The translations under genes were made by a program, and so were the position numbers. Under the pieces are notes generated by a model. It had not been told where the DNA came from. It ran no database searches and worked only from the letters and a program-made list of their open reading frames with translations. DNA of 64,000 nucleotides, taken from assembly GCF_001865575.2 (NCBI RefSeq), contig NZ_CP017561.2:868001-932000 (forward strand), given 5' to 3'. This document shows positions 62,235 to 64,000 of this stretch, piece after piece; the stretch's first letter is position 1, and every line of letters starts with the position of its first letter. The DNA comes from Paraburkholderia sprentiae WSM5005. Its GTDB lineage: Bacteria; Pseudomonadota; Gammaproteobacteria; Burkholderiales; Burkholderiaceae.

Positions 62235-64000
62235 TCATTCCGCCGGCCCGGGCGCGAGCACTTCGCGGCTGCCGTTGATGCTCATCGCCGACACGAGCCC
62301 GGCCGTTTCCATCTGCTCGACGAGCCGCGCCGCGCGGTTATAGCCGATGCGCAATTGCCGCTGCACCGACGAGATCGATGCGCGCCGCGTACGCACGACG
62401 AACGCGACCGCTTCGTCGTACAGCGGATCGGCTTCCGCATCCGGCGCCTCGCCGAACAGGTCCTGGGCAGCGCCGCCATCGGTGGCGGGGCCCTCGAGGA
62501 TGCCTTCCTCGTATTGCGGCTCGCCGAACTGCTTCAGATACTCGACGATCGCATGCACTTCCTCATCGGCGACGAACGCGCCGTGCACGCGCTGCGGGTA
62601 GCCGGTGCCCGGCGGCAGGAACAGCATGTCGCCCTGGCCGAGCAGCGACTCGGCGCCCATCTGGTCGAGTATCGTGCGCGAGTCGATCTTCGACGACACC
62701 TGGAACGCGACGCGCGTCGGAATGTTCGCCTTGATGAGGCCGGTGATCACGTCGACGGACGGCCGCTGCGTCGCAAGGATCAGGTGGATGCCGGCCGCGC
62801 GCGCCTTCTGCGCCAGCCGCGCGATCAGCTCCTCGATCTTCTTGCCGGCGACCATCATCAGATCGGCGAGCTCGTCGATCACGACGACGATCAGCGGTAG
62901 CGGCGCGAGCGGCTCGGGGGCATCGGGCGTCAGCGAGAATGGGTTGCCGAGCTTCTTGCCCTTCGCCTCGGTGTCGCGGATTTTCTGGTTGAAGCCCGCG
63001 AGGTTGCGCACGCCGACCGCCGACATCAGCCGGTAGCGCTTCTCCATTTCACCTACGCACCAGTTCAGCGCGTTGGCGGCGAGCTTCATGTCGGTGACGA
63101 CCGGCGCGAGCAGATGCGGAATACCTTCATAGACCGAAAGTTCGAGCATCTTCGGGTCGATCATGATCAGGCGCACTTCCTCGGGCGTCGCCTTGAACAG
63201 CAGCGAGCAGATCATCGCGTTGATCGCGACCGACTTGCCCGAACCGGTCGTGCCGGCCACCAGCATGTGCGGCGCCTTCGCGAGATCGGCGACGACCGGA
63301 TGACCGGTGATGTCTTTGCCCATCGCGAGCGTCAGGTGCGAGTGCGAATTCTGATAGACGCTCGCCTCGAGAATCTCCGAGAGCCGGATCGTCTGGCGCT
63401 TCGCGTTCGGCAGTTCGAGGCCCATGCAGGTCTTGCCCGGAATCGTTTCGACCACGCGGATCGACGTTAGACCGAGCCCGCGCGACAAGTCCTTCATCAG
63501 CCCGACGATCTGGCTGCCGCGCACGCCGAGCGCCGGCTCGACTTCGAAGCGCGTGATGACCGGACCCGCCGATGCGCCGACCACCGTCACCGGCACCTTG
63601 AATTCCTGCAGGCGCTGCTCGATCAGCTGGCCGGTTTCGCGTAGCTTGTCGTCCGGGATCGGTTCGATGTCGGCGTCCGCGGGGGCGAGCAGATCGAGCG
63701 TCGGCAGCTCGACCATCGATGCGGCCGGCGCATGGAACTCGAAGCCGTTGACCGGCGGGTGGCCGCGCAGCGGCGCGCGGGGGGCGGCGGAGTCGGTAGC
63801 GGCCGGGTCGGCGGGTTGAGGCTGCGAGTGCGGTGCCAGCGCGGGTATTGGGGCGATCGATGGTGCGGCGGCCGGCGTGTCCTCGACAGGCGTTGGGTTC
63901 GGCTCGACTGAAGCTTCGTCGCTGGTCGCGGGCGCGGCGACGCCCGGGAAGGGGACCACGTTCGAGACCGCGGCCGGTGCGGCTGCCTCCGTCTGCGGCG
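62235..64000 (-). CDS. ftsK: DNA translocase FtsK, C-terminal part (gene continues past right edge)
   Basis: At least 587 residues are in the window; the frame is open to base 64000. The Pro/Ala-rich linker is followed by the RecA-like motor: alpha/beta subdomains with Walker [15 protein letters not shown], Walker [15 protein letters not shown], and [31 protein letters not shown]. The C-terminal gamma winged helix ([39 protein letters not shown]) recognises KOPS sequences and activates XerCD at dif. The four membrane helices must lie beyond the window. FtsK pumps DNA at the division septum. A SpoIIIE-like paralogue cannot be excluded. Confidence 0.95.
   Translation of the reverse strand, partial: PQTEAAAPAAVSNVVPFPGVAAPATSDEASVEPNPTPVEDTPAAAPSIAPIPALAPHSQPQPADPAATDSAAPRAPLRGHPPVNGFEFHAPAASMVELPTLDLLAPADADIEPIPDDKLRETGQLIEQRLQEFKVPVTVVGASAGPVITRFEVEPALGVRGSQIVGLMKDLSRGLGLTSIRVVETIPGKTCMGLELPNAKRQTIRLSEILEASVYQNSHSHLTLAMGKDITGHPVVADLAKAPHMLVAGTTGSGKSVAINAMICSLLFKATPEEVRLIMIDPKMLELSVYEGIPHLLAPVVTDMKLAANALNWCVGEMEKRYRLMSAVGVRNLAGFNQKIRDTEAKGKKLGNPFSLTPDAPEPLAPLPLIVVVIDELADLMMVAGKKIEELIARLAQKARAAGIHLILATQRPSVDVITGLIKANIPTRVAFQVSSKIDSRTILDQMGAESLLGQGDMLFLPPGTGYPQRVHGAFVADEEVHAIVEYLKQFGEPQYEEGILEGPATDGGAAQDLFGEAPDAEADPLYDEAVAFVVRTRRASISSVQRQLRIGYNRAARLVEQMETAGLVSAMSINGSREVLAPGPAE

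Overview
The window is about 65% GC chromosomal DNA from a beta-proteobacterium, most likely Burkholderia sensu lato (Paraburkholderia or a close relative). The pointers are parE-parC gene content, the monomeric NADP isocitrate dehydrogenase, an intracellular PHB depolymerase with a Cys nucleophile, a stand-alone long RnfB next to nth, the DUF3311-MctP pair and a DUF1841 protein. Nearly every base is core or near-core chromosome. There are no insertion sequences, CRISPR arrays or rRNA genes, and one tRNA (Arg, CCT anticodon).

Layout. 1-4200: a sigma-54 response regulator, two small proteins and otsA, whose upstream region carries a good sigma-54 promoter match. 4298-9298: MFS exporter, YbhB-like protein, an orphan Vsr mismatch endonuclease, small stress-type proteins (CsbD) and a GST. 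9299-12768: a block of lower GC holding an unrecognised 279-aa protein, gene remnants and two proteins with a shared C-terminal EGR-type module, one of them a phytanoyl-CoA dioxygenase; it ends at the 3' end of tRNA-Arg. 12993-20577: rubredoxin, an Uup-type ABC-F ATPase, topoisomerase IV (parE, parC) and a CopD-like membrane protein. 20642-24248: ChrA transporter and a Cache-GGDEF-EAL protein. 24711-30038: PhzF, RidA-like, PLP aminotransferase, glyoxalase-like and MocR-type regulator genes. 30172-33387: htpG with a near-perfect heat-shock promoter, ubiC and a deoxyinosine glycosylase. 33503-39309: two lipoproteins, cupin-GNAT-AraC group and icd.

39411-42237 is the most unusual locus: a three-gene operon encoding a protein that joins a cyclic-nucleotide-binding domain, a winged-helix-like segment and a FliG C-terminal-like (motor switch) domain, followed by MotA-like and MotB-like stator subunits. 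It lies outside any flagellar cluster. It may be a cNMP-controlled ion-driven motor or stator module, and is the best candidate here for an undescribed system.

42603-64000: spermidine-synthase-like protein, DUF3311-MctP monocarboxylate uptake, FUSC exporter, VOC protein, transaldolase, BenE, a MoxR-VWA (CoxE) pair, two small cytochromes c, DUF1841, nth-rsxB, a TetR regulator facing PHB depolymerase, a GH15 enzyme, two small proteins, a lactonase-fold secreted protein and the C-terminal part of the FtsK translocase, which runs off the right edge. Calls are made by reading motifs; no database search was possible.
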